Shown here: one piece after another, positions 35,795-47,400 of the stretch
Position numbering within the stretch: position 1 is the first letter of the stretch
How the letters are laid out: every line of letters begins with the position of its first letter
Assembly: GCF_027244095.1 (NCBI RefSeq)
Contig: NC_069660.1
Coordinates: 54,823,834 to 54,887,833 of the forward strand
Length of the DNA stretch: 64,000 nucleotides
DNA from: Hemicordylus capensis
Taxonomy: Eukaryota; Chordata; Lepidosauria; Squamata; Cordylidae
Direction: 5' to 3'
Notes under the pieces: model-generated
What the model was told of the DNA's origin: nothing
Database searches by the model: none
What the model saw: the letters and a program-made list of their open reading frames with translations, nothing else
Made by a program: the position numbers and the translations under genes

Positions 35795-35965
35795 ATATTT
35801 ATTTATTTATTTATTTAGATTTATATAGCACCCTTCCAAAAATGGCTCGGGGTGGTTTACATCAAAATAAAAACAAAACCATTAAAATCAAAAGTAAATT
35901 TATTAAACAATTAAAATCATTTAAACATTAAAATCATTAACATTAAAATCATTTAAAACCAACAT
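35795..35965 (-). repeat. L2 3' UTR fragment
   Basis: TATTTATTTATTTATTTAG, then ATAGCACCCTTCCAAAA and CGGGGTGGTTTACAT are the complement of an L2 3' end, as at 45420-45500. Confidence 0.75.
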
Positions 35966-36330
35966 TAGAAGTGTTGAAATAGATTGGAATGTTACCTTCC
36001 CAAACAAAATCCAGGCAAGATTTGAATTTGAATTTCTGATTAGGGAAAGAACTGTTTCTGAACCAGAATAGGGACCTACTGGACATTAGTCAATTTTGAT
36101 CTCCAAGCTTCTATACTTCCAGATATGGTTGGTAATGTCATCATGCCCTACAGGAGTAGAGGTCTCCCTAGCATGCCTAATGAAGCCTGTGCATACACTA
36201 CCATTACTGTGCATACACTAACGTTTCGCTAGGCCACCTGATGTGTTTCCTTGAGTGAGGGACTCATTCAACCAACCAACTAAAAATGTTCAGTTTTTCA
36301 GTCATTTAGCCATGCATTTTTAAACTGTTA

Positions 36331-36353
36331 AAAGAGAGAGAGAGAGAGAGAGA
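36331..36353. repeat. (AG)n microsatellite
   Basis: About 11 AG units. Confidence 0.9.
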
Positions 36354-36535
36354 TTAAAAAACAAGTAGTGAATCTCCCCAGCTCTTTGTTGTTGTTGTTA
36401 GCATTATACATGTGATCTAATGGTAATCCAGTGCTGTTATATCATATGCAACCCCCATTTAATAGAAGAGGGGTGATCTTTCTTTGGGGTGGGGGTAACC
36501 ATATTGGTGTTTGCCACTTTCAAAAGGGAGAAGAT

Positions 36536-36690
36536 TTATTTATTTATTGTTAAATTTATATACCGCCTTTCATTAAAGCAATCCCAAGGCAGTTTACAGC
36601 AAAAAAAATTTAACACAAGATGGTAAAAAAGACACAATTAAAATATTAAGTGGGGAAAAAAATATTAAACAAATCTGATTAAAAGATTAA
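36536..36690 (-). repeat. L2 3' UTR fragment
   Basis: TTATATACCGCCTTTCATTA and CCCAAGGCAGTTTACAG are the complement of the L2 tail seen at 63815. Confidence 0.75.
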
Positions 36691-37828
36691 AAGATGTGCT
36701 ACAGCACTGAAAGAGGAGAACTTCAGTATCATGAATGTCCACTAACTGTGGTGGCAGGAATTCCACTTTCCCACTGTGGTTTTAGTTCTGGAAAAAAATT
36801 GCAATATTTCCATATCGGAGGCACAGTATGTTGGAAAACATCTGCATCTCACAATATAACCATCAACTCTTCATTTAATATACTAAAAATAATCTAGAAA
36901 GGCCCTAGATTGTGGCCCATGACTCTTGGTTTTATTGTACAATGGGGTCTAGAGCACCAAAATTATGTAAGATCAGGGGATCTGATTGCTTTGATGTTCT
37001 GGTGTGAGCTTTTCTAGAACTAGACTGCTTCCTTTTCTGGCAATTGGTTCCTCTTAGGACCAATACCTGCTAATTGTTCTGTGAACTTCCATATTAAAAA
37101 GAGGACTGCTTTTAATTCACATGCCAGAAGTAGCAGAGTGCAGATTAATGATTCACTTGCTGTATGACTTGTCAAACAGTACGTGCCAGTCCAATTGGTT
37201 AATGATTTGAATATGTTCACTGCCTAATTATAGAAAATTATAATTGTTCTCAGAATCTAGGAGAAGATGCTACTGGTAAGTCCACTGTTTTCTGGAGGGT
37301 TGGTATTAGAAAATATTAATGATGCAGAAATAGAACTGACTTGGCAATGACTTCTGTAATTATGGTAGATTCTCATAACTGAAAGGATTTCCTTAGTTTC
37401 TAGTTGAAGGAAGAAGTCTAACAGTAGCTATGTTAGTTTTTGCATCCTAAACAGTAAAGAATCTTGTTTCTTTGTAATTATTGTGATATAAGCTTTTCTG
37501 GACTAGAGTCCATTTTATCAGATGCATGAAATGTGAGTTTGTGTTGGTGAGAAACAGCCAAGATTTTATTCAATGAGTTGAAAGTGGTATGATAGGGCCA
37601 CCATTGCTTGTAATTGTGTGTATACCCCTTTATTTTATTCCACTATACTTTCTTTTATTCCACAATATTGGTCAAACCAGTTTGGCAGGAGTTTTAAAAG
37701 ATATTACATAGGGGGAAATGGGAAGCAAATTAATCCGTTTTGTATCACCTATCTGCAATGGATCCAGTTTCATAATCATATCTGCTGACATAGCCATTGT
37801 GGTTCACCTGGTATTCCACCTGCTGATT

Positions 37829-38050
37829 ACATAAGAACATAAGAACAGCCCTGCTGGATCAGGCCCAAGGCCCATCTAGTCCAGCATCCTGTTTCGCACA
37901 GTGGCCCACCATATGCCACTGGAAGCCTACTGGAAGGAGTTGAGGGCATGCCCTCTCTTCTACTGTTACTCCCCTGCAACTGCTCTTATTTGCACTGAAT
38001 CCCCATCTATCTCTTGTTTTCAGCTGTTTCTATCCAGAGCTTTGTTCTGC
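37829..38050. repeat. Dispersed reptile repeat
   Basis: ACATAAGAACATAAGAACAG, then CCTGCTGGATCAGGCCCAAG and CCAGCATCCTGTTTCGCAC. A second, diverged copy is at 17136-17300. The family was not identified. Confidence 0.65.
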
Positions 38051-38186
38051 TTTTAAACATCCCAATAATGCAAGATTGTGTGTTCTGAGTTTCTCTCCCC
38101 CACCCCGCCCAAAGAAAATGTAGGGCTGTGATCAGGAAGCAAGGAACAAGGAACTGACCCCTTGTTCAGAGAGGTAAACTGACGTA

Positions 38187-38282
38187 TATGATGAGTAAAA
38201 TTACTCAGAGTAGTCCTGTTGAAATCAGGTAACATGTCCTTTTAATTCCAATGGGACTACTTTGAGTAATTTCCCTCGTGTA
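38187..38282. repeat. Palindromic dispersed repeat
   Basis: AAATTACTCAGAGTAGTCC pairs with GGACTACTTTGAGTAATTT across about 55 bp. Same family as 23628-23740. Confidence 0.65.
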
Positions 38283-39254
38283 AGCCATTGCTTACAAAAA
38301 GAGAGAGTGCTCCTCCTAATAATTACACAATTAAAATTTACCCAAAAGTTGCAGACTCATCTTGCCTTGAAATACTACCCCACAATACACACACATTTCC
38401 TGTTAAAAGTTCCTGTTAGGTTTCCCAGCTATATTCAAACAGGTGTGCCCAACCCAGCCAATTATTGTCTTGCATGACTAATCTCTGAACTCTTTTATAG
38501 TTTCCCCGGTTACTATAGAGACCTTTCTGTGCTTCACCCAGCCCTGCAGCAAACATATCCTGCAGTTATTAAATAAGCAGAAACATGCTAAGGCAAAGTA
38601 TTTGTTACTCAGAATAGCTACTAGCAACTGTGAGTCTCACTGCCTTCTTCCATTGTGGTGAGTTCCAAATGCAATATTTGGACTTTATTTCTATTATTAT
38701 TTATTAACATATATATGTAATCCTCTATAGAATTTTAATGTTCTGTGCCAGTACGCTGAAAAACAATAGTTATAAATACTCTTTGGAAGCATTTAGGGGT
38801 TAAACACAATTGTAAAATCTCAACTAGGATATTCCCAGAAATGCTTGGGCATGCTTCATGATTTAAGTAAGTTTACCCAGTTTTAAGCTAATAAGGTTTG
38901 ATATTTTGTGCAGGAATAATGTGTGCTTTGTCTTTTTCAAAGTTCTGAAAAAGAAATTGTAGGCATACTATATATGTAGGGCAGAAGGAGCAGTCCTAGT
39001 CCCACTGGCAACTGTGTTTCAGACCCATGCATGATAAGGCTTCATGAATGAATGCCTATAACTGTACTAAATGTTTGCTGAATATCCCCTGGCCAATCTG
39101 AAATAACACACCTAATGCTATTTGCCCCTGCTAACTGGGCAAAGAGGCACCTTTTACCGTGGTGATTCTCTTTATTTAGCAGGGGGAGAGTAACTGGCCC
39201 TATCCACCCCCAGCACAGTACTTCCAGTGACTGTAGCTGGGGTCTATCTTATAT

Positions 39255-39371
39255 TTCTTTTTAGAATGTGAGCCCTTTGGGGACAGGGTTCCATCTTATT
39301 TATTTGTTTGTTTGTTATTTCTCTGTGTAAACCACCCTGAGCCATTTTTGGAAAGGCGATATAGAAATTGA
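39255..39371 (+). repeat. L2-type 3' tail
   Basis: GAGCCCTTTGGGGACAGGG, then TAAACCACCCTGAGCC and GGCGATATAGAAATTG match other L2-type 3' ends in the window. Its tail seeds the ATT microsatellite. Confidence 0.7.

Positions 39372-39433
<62 letters not shown>
39372..39433. repeat. (ATT)n microsatellite, left of the R4 element
   Basis: About 20 ATT units follow directly after an L2-type tail (AAGGCGATATAGAAATTG). Confidence 0.95.
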
Positions 39434-40509
39434 CTCTTGTTTACACAGTCAGACAGGTGTTATTGACTGGTTTGTTTTATCCAGACATCGAGTCCTTCCC
39501 AAGGACCTGGGATGGCTGAATTTTATCATCAATACTGTTGGTTATTATAGATATTGTCGCAGAATATAGGCTGTTCCCAGTAAAGCTGCTTTTTGTAATT
39601 GGCTGATGGTGATTTCTGTGGCCCCTATGGTGTTGAGGTGCTCTTCAAGGTCTTTTGGAACTGCACCCAGGGCACCAATTACCACTGGGATTATTTTGGT
39701 CTTTTTCTGCCACAGCCTTTCAATTTCAATTTGTAGATCTTTGTATTTGGTGATTTTTTCTATTTCTTTTTCTTCTATTCTGCTATCTCCTGGTATTGCT
39801 ATGTCGATTATTTTGACTTGTTTTTCTTTCTTCTCGACTACAGTTATATCTGGTGTATTGTGTGGCAGATGTTTGTCTGTTTGTAGTCGGAAGTCCCATA
39901 ATATTTTTACATCTTCATTTTCTTCAACTTTTTCAATTTTATGGTCCAACCAATGTTTGGCTACAGGTAGCTTGTATTTTTTGCAGATGTTCCAGTGTAT
40001 CATCCCTGCTACTTTGTCATGCCTTTGTTTGTAGTCAGTCTGTGCGATCTTTTTACAACAGCTGATTAGGTGGTCCACGGTTTCATCTGCTTCTTTACAA
40101 AGGAGGCACTTGCTGTTTGTGGTGGATTTTTTGACTTTTGCTCTTATTGCATTTGTTCTTAGTACCTGTTCTTGTGCAGCCAGTATTAAACCCTCTGTTT
40201 CTTTCTTCAAGTTGCCATTCTTAAGCCATTGCCATATAAGATTTTCCACTTATATTGTGCAAATATTGACCATGCAGTGGTTTATTTTTCCATTTTTCTG
40301 CTCGGTTCTTGACTTGTTCTTTCTTGTAGGCCTGCTTTGTTTCATTGGTGTTGAATAGTTTTGCATTATCGACCATTTGAAGTGCATCTTCTTCACTGTC
40401 CTTGATATATTCTACAAGGCCTCTTTTCTCCTCCTCTACTGTTTGATGGACTTGCAGCATTCCTCTTCCACCTGAGCTGCGAGGGAGGTATAGCCTATTG
40501 ACTATACAT
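39434..40509 (-). mobile_element. R4/Dong-type LINE, C-terminal part, inside an ATT microsatellite
   Basis: Minus-strand frames 40460-40221 and 40249-39545 overlap in different frames, so there is one frameshift. The second encodes 234 aa with a zinc-knuckle C48, C51, H60, C64 and a restriction-like endonuclease motif P133-D134 with D149 (TPDITVVEKK, KIIDIAIPGD), ending GTAYILRQYL. This layout, with the endonuclease after the RT, is known from R2/R4-clade LINEs. The RT itself is missing, as is usual for 5'-truncated copies. ATT repeats flank both ends (39372-39433 and 40510-40560). Confidence 0.88.
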
Positions 40510-40510
40510 A

Positions 40511-40559
<49 letters not shown>

Positions 40560-40560
40560 T
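40510..40560. repeat. (ATT)n microsatellite, right of the R4 element
   Basis: About 17 ATT units in the same phase and strand as the array on the other side of the R4 element. Confidence 0.95.
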
Positions 40561-42245
40561 AATGATCATCCACTACTTAAGCTGAGGAAACCAAAACATT
40601 CAACCAAAACAAAACAAAAGCCAAGCAGAGCAATTATGGTCCCAAGTAGTTAGATTAGCAGCCTTTACTCTGTTCTGTGACATACAGTATAATACAGGGA
40701 ACATTCAGTATTCACAATCATAGGAATCATCTAAGTGTGAAAGGCTGAATGAACTTAATGGAGTTAAAAAATTTCTAATTAATATTGAGTGAAGATGGGA
40801 GACCTGAACAATGGTATAATTTTATTTAATTATTTGCAAAACTTATTTTGGGACAAAGTTGATAAATGATGTATGGCCTTATTACTTCATTGCTTCTCCT
40901 GGGACTTTTACACACCTGGCTTTTAGCTCGCATCTCCTCCGGAAGAGGGAATGAGTTCACATTTCAGCCAGATTTACCCCGAAGTCGCAGCAGGCTATCG
41001 GGGACCAGTTCACACACGATTCTGGTTTCTCCCTAATTAGGGCTGCACACTCTAGCTTAGCCCAAATTATGTCCAGGGTAAAAAAAAAAAATACTCTATT
41101 TTAAGTGGCTTAAAAAAACAACAACATGAGGCTTCCGGTATGGCCCGACACTTCTCTGTGATGTTTGGGAGGCCATTGCCAATAATTCGGCTTTTTTCAA
41201 AACTCTGTTTCATGGTTGGTTTTTAAATTTGCTGGGTGACCTTGCAGAACGCCAAGTGTCGAAAGAGGGCACTGCTTGGCAATTTGTCTCACTGATCTTC
41301 TGCAATGCTGAAGTTAAAGCAAGCGTGAATGGGAACTGTCAAACTAACAACAAAAAAAGGTCTTGCGCCTAAAGGCAATCTTTCTTTTGATTGTAAGGAA
41401 AACACATTTGTTGGGAAGAGAATTCGTTTGTGTGAACCGGAGCAGGCTTCTCCCCATGCCTGCCACCACTGTGCTCCTAGTTCACTCCCAGGGCAGCAGC
41501 TGGGCTCAAGGGGTTGGATCCAGCGCACGAGAAGTGTCCTCCCTGTCTGCCTGCCTCCCTGACCGTGTGAGCAGAATCAAAAGGCAGCACAGCAGCCTGC
41601 TGGCTTGCTCGAGCTGGTGCCACCCCTTGGCTCGGCTTGGCTCCTTGCGCCCATCCTCCAGCTGCCAGGAGGGAGCCACCACTGATCTCCTCCCACAGGC
41701 TGTCTGGCTGGCTGCTCCTGTGTTGTGTTATGATGGTGATGATGATGATGGGGGCAATTATTGCTAACCCAGAAGGAGCTTCTTGCACACAGGTGAAAGG
41801 GGAGGGGAGGGTGACAGGGCAAGGGTTCCAGGCATTCAATTCACCTAGCAGCCAGCCCTGATCTGCTAGCCCAAGAAGAGAGATTGAAGGGAAACAGGAA
41901 AGAGAAGGGTCAGGGAAACCTATTAGGTGACGAAGGTATAATTTTGCCTTGCCTCCTCCTCTGGGATGTGATTGGTTGGAGAAAAAACCCAGAGCAAGCT
42001 GTGGGAACACACACAGGAAAAAGATCTGCAGGGAATGCAGAGAGGGGAGCTGATCCTACATGAACGGTCCACTTAATCCCCCAAATTAAACAGCTGTGAA
42101 TCTGCTGCAAAGCAGATTTGCTCTTTAGATACCCTGCAGCTTGAAGCCATGTCTGGAAAAGCTCCTGGGGCATTTAAATGGCCTGACCTCTGTGGGCTGA
42201 GGTAAATTGTACCACGGTGGCTTGCCAGGCCTCCAGAGCTAGCTG
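40561..42245. other. Upstream flank of the mucin-like gene
   Basis: GC content rises at 41440-41840. Open frames on both strands there look like chance products. It could hold non-coding 5' exons. Confidence 0.4.
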
Positions 42246-42253
42246 TATATAAA
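42246..42253 (+). promoter_or_regulatory. Possible TATA box upstream of the mucin-like gene
   Basis: TATATAAA lies 2.2 kb before the ATG exon. A spliced leader would be needed, and an acceptor at about 44430 fits. There is no other support. Confidence 0.25.
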
Positions 42254-42404
42254 GGGAAACTTTGGTGGCTTCAGTGCCACTCTCCATTAGGACTGGCTGA
42301 TTGCAACCGAGACTGTTCCTTGCCTTTACCTTGAACTCTGCGGCTGAATTGAGAGTGGGCCAGCCATGTCTTCTGCTTCATGTCCCCCTGTGAGCAAAGT
42401 GCTT

Positions 42405-42575
42405 CACATGTATTATCTTGCTGTAAACCTTGTGAGAACCCTGTAAGGTAAGTGCATATTATTATCTCTGGCTTGCCAAAGGTCACCTAGTGAGTCCACA
42501 GTAGAAATGAGATCTGAACTGCAGAAGTTCTGATTCATAGCTCAGGCTCCTATTAAGCTCTACACTGTCTGTCAA
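42405..42575 (+). repeat. MIR-like ancient SINE
   Basis: CACATGTATTATCTTGCTG, CCCTGTAAGGTAAGTGC, TATTATTATCTCTGG and CAAAGGTCACCTAGTGAG follow the MIR core order. An AAGGTAAGT within it could act as a splice donor. Confidence 0.6.
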
Positions 42576-42589
42576 TTTAATATCAATCA

Positions 42590-42830
42590 GAGCCAGTGTG
42601 GTATAGTGGTTAGAGTGCCGGACTAGGACCAGGGAGACCCGGGTTCAAATCCCCATTCAGCCCTGATACTTGCTGCGTGACTCTGGGACAGTCACTTCTC
42701 TCTCAGCCTAAACTACTTCACAGGGTTGTTGTGAGGAGAACCTTACGTATGTAGTACATCGCTCTGGGCTCTTTGGAGGAAGAGTGGGATATAAAATGTA
42801 AAAATAAAAAATAAATAAAAATAAATCTCT
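42590..42830 (+). mobile_element. tRNA-derived SINE, family B
   Basis: Full copy: AGCCAGTGTGGTATAGTGG, GGGTTCAAATCCCC, then CACAGGGTTGTTGTGAGG and GGAGGAAGAGTGGG, with an A-rich AAATAAA tail. Confidence 0.9.
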
Positions 42831-43274
42831 TACTAACAAACTGGGATAACATTAATGGGAACAATAGTAATTCTAAAATATTCAATAAATAAGTACCTCA
42901 TTAGAAAAAGCCTTTTATGTGCCAAAAATAAATAAAACATTTCTGACTGACTTGTTTCCTAATTTAGCACTAGATTTAATAGTAAAGGGTAAATCTCCAC
43001 GTTGCAACCCAGCAACCTTATTCCCTATCAGACTCCCAGATTTTATGCTGGTTTGGGCTGTTTGTATAACTCACAAGTGTGTTTTCTTTCTTTCCATAGG
43101 CAATGAAAAGCGTTTGCAAATAAGTTGAAGGCGAGAACTTACTTAGCACCTACACAGTGTCACACATAAGCATTGGCTTTTTTAGCGTAATCTCATGCAC
43201 ACGTCATATGGACAGACTCTTTGTGAGATTTCTGCAGCTCCACCTGCTGGTCAGTGATTAACCCACCCCTTCCC

Positions 43275-43345
43275 TAAAACCCACATGGCTCTGTGGTCAC
43301 CAGGAGCCGACACCGACTCGATGGCACAACTTTACTTTACTCCCT
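43275..43345 (+). repeat. SINE family C, 3' end
   Basis: GGCTCTGTGGTCACCAGG, then GACACCGACTCGATGGCAC and TTTACTTTACT. A smaller remnant is at 11608-11655. Confidence 0.7.
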
Positions 43346-43501
43346 ATTAGTTAGAAAAGTATTATGAAAGGCTGGGGGGTAAATCACACAAAGCAAGAGC
43401 TTGCTAGATGGTGACACTGCAGAAATTATGCAAGGCCTCTGCTGCCTGTGTGACCTGAAAAAGCCAACACTTGCCTGTGAGAGTATGTGGATGCTGGATA
43501 A

Positions 43502-43647
43502 GCTCTCACCTTCAACTTATTCACAAGTGCATTTCAAAACACTCTTTATTGTTTCCTAATTTAGCACTAGATTTAAAAGTAAAGGGTAAATCTCCACGCT
43601 CTCACCTTCAACTTATTCACAAGTGCATTTCAAAACACTCTTTATTG
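43502..43647. repeat. Patchwork duplication
   Basis: A 50-bp block (43502-43551) is repeated at 43598-43647. The 47 bp between them copies 42955-43001. A short inverted piece of the 50-bp block is at 43117-43137. Confidence 0.85.
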
Positions 43648-43884
43648 CCGTCTAAAAGAGTCCAGTATGTGTTTGTATTTAATAACGGGTACAAAGATGG
43701 TGCAAGGCCTTCACACTAACATGGTACACTGGCAGGTTGCAGAGTGGAAAAGTCCCACCTGAGGCAGAAACCACAAGCTTTTATTAAGCTAAAGGTAAAG
43801 CGATATTGTTCAGCAAGCATGCATAGAACATATCCCACACAAACTGCTTTAATAATCTGTATCTTCTTTGTCCTCATGCACCCT

Positions 43885-44055
43885 GTGAGTTTTGCCACCA
43901 TTATTCCCCATTTCACTGGTGGAGAACTGAGACTGAAGGACAAATTATCTCTCAGCAAATTATCCAAGGCTACAGCTGAATCCAGAGCAGAGATCAAACT
44001 GAACCCGAGTCTCCCAGGCCACTTGTCTTGTGCACTAGAACCTCTTTCTGCATGT
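43885..44055 (+). repeat. MIR-like ancient SINE
   Basis: TATTCCCCATTTCACTGG, GAGAACTGAGACTGAAGG and AAGGCTACAGCTGAATCC follow the MIR core order. Confidence 0.55.
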
Positions 44056-44475
44056 CATTTGAGCCAGATGACTTCAATAAAGCATAGAACTGTAACTAAA
44101 AGGTTGGAATGTTTGGTTTGGGAGCAAAATCCCATGTTGGCTCCATTCAACATATGTTTCTTTCCTACCTAGGGCCAGAATCATTTGCAGGTTCTGGGGA
44201 GGCATGTACTCCTTAGGCCCTGCTTGTCAGGATTCTAACAATGCCTCTTTCTGCCTGGAAAGGGGCATGTCATATGTGTCAAACCTTTTAATCAGTTAGA
44301 AAAAGATATTTAAGGCCTTCAAGCACTTTGATGTCACCATCTGCTTCTTCAGCTGAAGACACCAACTGAAGAGACACAAACTGAAGCAGTTTTATTGGTG
44401 CCATAACTCTTTTTTATTTATTTCCACAGAAAAAAATGATAATTTACAAGTGATCAGGAAAATCAGCCAGCAGTC

Positions 44476-47400
44476 ATGGACAAAAGGACATACCATGCTT
44501 GTTTCCAGTTTCTTGTGGCCTGTATTATATTGCAGCCACTTCAAGCTGCAGATGATCTGCCCACAAGGAACGAAGACTTCTCAACCACAATGGCCACGCC
44601 TGAAGCAAGACAGACTGCCATATCTAGAAACACTGGAATGTCCAGGAAAGAAGCAGGCAACAGCACTATACTGCATACTGCAGGCAATAACTGGAATGCT
44701 ACAGTTGCCATCACAGTGAATGTCACTAGTTTTTCTACACTCTCGCCTCATTTTGCCCAAAGCACCCACTCTCCTCATGCAAAACCTAACAGTCCATCAG
44801 CTGCCACTGCTGAAACCAAAACTGGGGTGACGACATTACCTACGGAGTCATCCATTAGGAATTCTACATATCAAGCCACTACTGAAGAGTCCAAAGTCAC
44901 AACTTCAGCTGTCACATGGAATCTCACAGTTCCGCCTTTTAGAACTGCACCACTATTGAGTAGCAAGGCCTTGCTTGCAATTTCAGCGAGCCCATTCCCA
45001 GGTATGTCTGATAATAAGCGGACTATGCTCACAAACACATGTAACTGAGCCCTGACACTTAAAAAGAAAAGAAAAGAAGTCACTTTGTGATGGAGTGAAT
45101 TTAGAGCACAGAAGTGACTGGCGGGGGTGGTGGGGGGAGAGAGAGATTTGCACCCTTTCCCTTCCTGTTTCTCCAAATCACACCCCAACCAGCATTTGCC
45201 CTCTTGGGGTTCCAAAAACATATTTACACTTGCAAGGACATATTGCTGAATTCCTGACATTTTGTATCCACATTGACACTTGGGAAGACTGAAGAAAAGT
45301 CATTCTTTTAAATTGTTCTGATATTGTGAATGAAGCCTGATGAAAGCATGTTAAGCAAGAGCAAAGCTACTTTTAGAGATTCTGTGATCCCCAAGGCTGT
45401 GATCCTAAACAATTATTTATTATTTATTTTTATTATTTTATTATTAAAACTTTTATACCACCCTTCCAAAAGGCTCAGGGCGGTTTACATTAAAACACCA
45501 TTAAAATCAATTAATAATTAAAACAAAAAATTATAAAACAATGATTAACAATTAAAAACATCATAAAACAACAATTAAACAATCAGAACAATTTAAAAAC
45601 AAATTTTAAAAAGCTGAGAAAGCCTTGCTGAAGAGATGTGTTTTCAGGTATTTTCTGAAAATTGCCAGAGATGGGGAGGATCGTATCTCAGCAGGGAGCG
45701 CATTCCACAATCTCGGGGCAGCAGCCGAGAAGGCCCGTCTCTGTGTAGCCACCAAATGAGTTGGTGGCAACTGGAGACGGACCTCCTCAAATGACCTCAG
45801 CGGCCGGTGGGGCTCATAGCGAAGAAGACACTCTCTTAAATACCCAGGGCCTAAGCCGTTTAGGGCTTTATAAGTTATAACTAGCACTTTGTATTTTGCC
45901 CGGAAACCTACTGGCAGCCAGTGTAACTCCATCAACAAAGGAGTAATGTGGTCTCTCCGAGATGACCCAGAGACCAACCTGGCTGCCGCATTCTGGACCA
46001 AGTGAAGTTTCCGGACTACGTACAAAGGCAGCCCCACGTAGAGCGCATTACAGAAGTCCAGTCTGGAGGTTACCAACAAATGTACCACTGTTTTGAGGTA
46101 ACTGATCTCGAGAAACGGGCGCAGCTGGCGTATCAGCCGAAGCTGATAGAAGGCACCCCTGGCCACCGCCTCAACCTGAGAAACCAAGGAGAGACGTTGA
46201 TCCAGAAGTACTCCCAGACTGCGAACCTGTTCCTTTTGGGGAAGTGTGACCCCGTCTAGAAGAGGCAGATCAAAATCGTCTCTAGAGTTCCGACCCCGCA
46301 CAATAAGTACCTCCGTCTTATCTGGATTCAGCTTCAGTTTATTCTCCCTCGTCCAGCCCATTACTGCTTCCAGGCAGGCATTTAGGGAGGATATGCCAAC
46401 TCCTGAAGAAGTTGACATGGAGAAATAGATCTGGGTGTCATCAGCATACTGGTAACACCCAGCTCCAAATCCCCTGATGATCTCTCCCAGCGGTTTCATG
46501 TAGATGTTAAAAAGCATTGGAGAAAGTATGGAGCCTTGAGGAACACCATACTTAAGCTCAGATTTTGAAGAGTAACAATCTCCAATCGACACCATCTGGA
46601 ATCTGTCCGAGAGGTAGGAGCGGAACCACTGTAAAACAGTGCCTCCCACCCCCAACCCCCTCAGAAGTTCCAGAAGGATACTATGGTCAATAGTATCGAA
46701 AGCCGCTGAGAGATCCAAGAGGACCAACAGAGTCACACTTCCTCTGTCCATTGCCAATTGGAGATCATCCATCAGGCTGACCAAGGAAGTCTCCACCCCA
46801 TATCCCGCCCGAAAACCAGTTTGAAATGGGTCTAGATAATCAGTTTCCTCCAAGACCGCCTGGAGCTGAGAGGCCACCACCCTCTCAATTACCTTGCCCA
46901 GCCATGGGAGATTGGAAACTGGCCTATAATTGCTCAACTCTGAGGGATCTAACGCAGGCTTCTTTAGAAGAGGTCCAATGATTGCCTCCTTAAGACAAGG
47001 AGGCATCCTGCCCTCCCTCAGAGAAGCATTTATGATTTCTACCAGGCCGCCTACAACAGCCTTCCTGCTAGATAGAACAAGCCATGTTGGACAAGGATCA
47101 AGAGGACAAGTGGTAGGCCTCACCGCTCCAAGCAGCTTGTCCACATCATCAGGAGTCACAAACTGAAATTGATCCAGCCGAATCGTATAAGAGGGGTTGT
47201 CGGACACCTCCAGTTCAGACATCAGATTAATTGTGGAGTCTCCATCTAGGTCGGCCCGAATCAGAGAGATTTTGTCTGCGAAAAATTCATTAAACACACC
47301 ACAGCGGGTAACTGATGCTTCCAAATTCTGGTTCAAGGGAGAGGGAGCAGATACTAGTCCCCTGACAATCTTGAACAACTCCGCCGGACGTGAACTCGCA

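Larger units (their letters stand above)
34374..39254. other. Intergenic DNA between the hAT and the R4 element
   Basis: Contains the L2 tails, the dispersed repeats listed and an AG microsatellite. No open frame here has exon-like borders or a recognisable domain. Confidence 0.5.

Noticed and set aside
41363-42010. Open frames of 134 aa (+) and 177 aa (-)
   Set aside because: GC-rich stretch with overlapping frames on both strands and no motif or splice support; could be untranslated exon at most.
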